DNA from: Sphingomonas sp.
GTDB lineage: Bacteria > Pseudomonadota > Alphaproteobacteria > Sphingomonadales > Sphingomonadaceae
NCBI GenBank assembly: GCA_019247755.1
Contig: JAFBAM010000319.1
Coordinates: forward strand, 1 to 7,042
Length of the DNA: 7,042 nt
Direction: 5' to 3'
Made by a program: the position numbers and the translations under genes. Every line of letters starts with the position of its first letter. The first letter of the stretch is position 1. Shown here piece by piece: positions 5,525 through 7,042 of this stretch. The notes below the pieces were generated by a model. The model searched no databases and was not told where the DNA came from. It saw nothing but the letters and a program-made list of their open reading frames with translations.

Positions 5525-6520
5525 TCACGCATGTTTCGCATGCTTTTTGCTGCCTGCCTCTTCGCCGCCTTCGGGCCGTCCGCGGTCCTGTTCGCGCAGG
5601 GCGCTCCCAATTCCGCCCAGCTGCAGCTCGCCAAGCAGGCGGACCAGCTGAAGCCCGGCCAATGGGTCTGGGCGCCGCAGATCGCCCCCAAGGGCCCGAT
5701 CCTCGTCTACGTCGACCTGACGCGCCAGCGCGCGACGGTCTATCGCAACGGGACCAGGATCGCGGTGTCAACGGTCTCCACCGGCCGCCCCGGCTTTGAG
5801 ACGCCGACCGGCGTCTTCACCATCCTCGAGAAAAACAAGCAGCACATCAGCCGCAAGTACAACAATGCGCCAATGCCCTATCAGCAGCGGCTGACCTGGG
5901 GCGGCGTTGCGCTGCATGCCGGCGGCCTCCCCGGTTACCCTGAAAGCCACGGCTGCGTTCACCTGCCGATCCAGTTCGCCAAGCGCCTGTTCGATGCGAT
6001 GCCGATGGGCGGGACGGTGATCATCGCCGGCGGCAACGACGACCCGGTGAAGCGGCCGGCGGCCGGCGTGCTGGCACCGATCCTCGCCGGTTCGACGGTC
6101 AAGCCGGCTGTGCCGCTGAGCGATGCCGGGGTCTTTACCTGGAACCCCGCCGCGGCTCCCTCAGGTCCGGTCTCGATCATCATCTCGACCGGCGACCAGC
6201 AGGTCGTCGTGCTTCGCAATGGCGTTGAGATTGGCCGGGCCCATGCCGTAGTGTCGCCCGAGACCAACCAGCCGCAGGTGATGACCTTCGCCGGCGGCGC
6301 CAAGGCGCAGTGGATCCAGGTCGGCGTCTCCGACCTCAAGGGCGAAAGCGCCGAGATCATCTCGACCGAGCGCGTCGAGCAGATGCAGCTGCCCGCGGCG
6401 TTCGCGTCGGGCATGCGATCGGTGATCACGCCGGGCACCACCGTGCTGGTCACCGAGGCGAGCGTGAAGACGGGCTCCGGCGGACAGACGCGGACGGTAA
6501 TCGACGCGGAGAAGCTCTAA
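5522..6520 (+). CDS. Secreted L,D-transpeptidase (YkuD) with a degenerate second YkuD-like repeat
   Basis: The 332-aa protein has an N-terminal signal sequence (MSRMFR, hydrophobic 8-24, likely cleavage after about A26), placing it in the periplasm or envelope. Residues about 58-169 form a YkuD domain, which exchanges peptide cross-links in peptidoglycan or attaches proteins to it through an active-site cysteine. The catalytic region is complete: H132 in LHAGG and S142-H143-G144-C145; the following residues are VHLP rather than the commoner V/I-R-L/N. Residues about 215-311 repeat the fold in weakened form: GP, Q, V, RNG and I align without gaps at an offset of 157, and LPxxFA and GxTV at an offset of 142, but the catalytic SHGC becomes RVEQ. 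The second copy therefore lacks the nucleophile and may bind glycan or a partner, or only be structural. The beta-propeller lipoprotein gene follows 64 bp later. Confidence 0.92.
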   Translation: MSRMFRMLFAACLFAAFGPSAVLFAQGAPNSAQLQLAKQADQLKPGQWVWAPQIAPKGPILVYVDLTRQRATVYRNGTRIAVSTVSTGRPGFETPTGVFTILEKNKQHISRKYNNAPMPYQQRLTWGGVALHAGGLPGYPESHGCVHLPIQFAKRLFDAMPMGGTVIIAGGNDDPVKRPAAGVLAPILAGSTVKPAVPLSDAGVFTWNPAAAPSGPVSIIISTGDQQVVVLRNGVEIGRAHAVVSPETNQPQVMTFAGGAKAQWIQVGVSDLKGESAEIISTERVEQMQLPAAFASGMRSVITPGTTVLVTEASVKTGSGGQTRTVIDAEKL

Positions 6521-6584
6521 GGCTGATCCAGGTTAGGGCCGTTGTCACTTAAAATGGAGCGCCGGGCCGCTTAGGAAGCCGCGC

Positions 6585-7042
6585 ATGAAGCGCGTTCTTG
6601 CGGCGGCTCTGCTCCTCCCCCTCGCCTCCTGTTCGAGGCACGCTGCGCCGTCCAACGACCTGGTCTTCGTCTCGAATGAGACCGGCGGGGTGACCCTGGT
6701 CGACGGCGCGACCGGCCGGATAGAGGGCAAGTTGGCGACCGGCCCCCGGCCCCGCGGCATGGCCTTCTCGCCCGACCGCCGGATCTTCTACGTCGCAGCA
6801 TCCAACGCCAACCGCATCGAGGCATGGGACGTCCGCACCCGCAAGCTCCTCCGGACCTATGCATCCGGCACCGATCCCGAGCGCTTCGCCATCAGCCCGG
6901 ACGGAGGGACCGCCTTTGTCGCCAACGAGGACCACAGCGCTGTCTCGTTCCTCGACCTGAAGAGCGGGAGGATTGGCCGCGAAGTCCCCGTCGGACCCGA
7001 ACCGGAGGGCGTTGGCGTCAGCCCCGACGGCAAGCTCGTCGT
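6585..7042 (+). CDS. Lipoprotein with YVTN-type beta-propeller repeats, 3' end outside the window
   Basis: The start ATG has AGGAAG at 6573-6578, 6 nt upstream. Residues 1-16 form a lipoprotein signal with lipobox LASC, so C16 should be lipidated; Ser at +2 fits outer-membrane sorting by the E. coli rule. The 152 visible residues hold repeated propeller blades: VFVSNETGGVTLVD, then RPRGMAFSPD, then DPERFAISPDG with AFVANEDHS, then EPEGVGVSPDGK, about 42 residues apart. This order (SNE, RPRG, DPE-F, VANED, EPEG) closely follows what I recall of the 'PQQ-dependent catabolism-associated beta-propeller protein' family (TIGR03866), whose exact role is not settled. No PQQ or quinoprotein genes are visible here, but the window ends. 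The 64-bp gap to the transpeptidase shows no terminator, and a TAAAAT at 6550-6555 lacks a good -35 partner, so co-transcription is possible. Confidence 0.85.
   Translation, partial: MKRVLAAALLLPLASCSRHAAPSNDLVFVSNETGGVTLVDGATGRIEGKLATGPRPRGMAFSPDRRIFYVAASNANRIEAWDVRTRKLLRTYASGTDPERFAISPDGGTAFVANEDHSAVSFLDLKSGRIGREVPVGPEPEGVGVSPDGKLV

Noticed and set aside
5295..5771. N-terminal extension of the PilZ frame to 247 residues
   Set aside because: The added part is Arg/Gly/Ala-rich, runs antisense through the transpeptidase signal region, and a good SD lies before the ATG at 5294.
5338..5799. Plus-strand 153-codon open frame through copy B
   Set aside because: It runs out of frame into the transpeptidase gene with no ribosome site. 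The similarity of its peptide to that encoded by copy A follows simply from the DNA repeat.

Overview
The window is GC-rich (mid-60s percent by eye) chromosomal DNA, most likely from an alphaproteobacterium of the Sphingomonadales. This rests on the protein flavours (a PNPase with a long DRGPR-type tail, an omega-transaminase closest in my memory to alphaproteobacterial and pseudomonad OApT enzymes, a Tat-exported amidohydrolase) and on a CTCCC/GGAGGGG palindromic intergenic element of a type I associate with sphingomonads. No database search was possible, so the taxonomy is an inference.

Layout. (1) 1-1347: the 3' part of pnp (polynucleotide phosphorylase), cut by the window edge. A three-hairpin repeat element follows at about 1355-1422, then a very strong intrinsic terminator at 1453-1484. 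(2) 1578-4582: a two-gene unit with a 4-bp ATGA overlap, a class III omega-amino acid:pyruvate transaminase followed by a Tat-signal metal-dependent amidohydrolase of the YtcJ/NfdA type (Amidohydro_3). (3) 4583-5027: 445 bp without a credible gene, holding several inverted repeats, a polypyrimidine tract and copy A of a direct repeat. (4) 5028-5294, minus strand: a small single-domain PilZ protein. (5) 5295-5521: a divergent intergenic region carrying copy B of the same direct repeat just upstream of (6) 5522-6520: a secreted L,D-transpeptidase (YkuD). (7) 6585-7042: the 5' part of a lipoprotein with YVTN/SPDG beta-propeller repeats, cut by the window edge.

How the genes may work together. 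pnp is an RNA-decay housekeeping gene, closed off by its terminator. The transaminase and amidohydrolase are translationally coupled. A simple hypothesis is that the exported amidohydrolase frees an amine or omega-amino acid from an amide and the cytoplasmic transaminase deaminates it; the substrate is unknown. The PilZ and L,D-transpeptidase genes share a divergent promoter region. The beta-propeller lipoprotein lies 64 bp behind the transpeptidase with no terminator visible between them.

Most notable observations: the transpeptidase contains a second, catalytically dead YkuD-like repeat; and an approximately 34-bp repeat, with weaker similarity running on towards the transpeptidase start codon, occurs on both sides of the PilZ gene. 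I saw no CRISPR array, tRNA, rRNA, intact mobile element or obvious new defence system.
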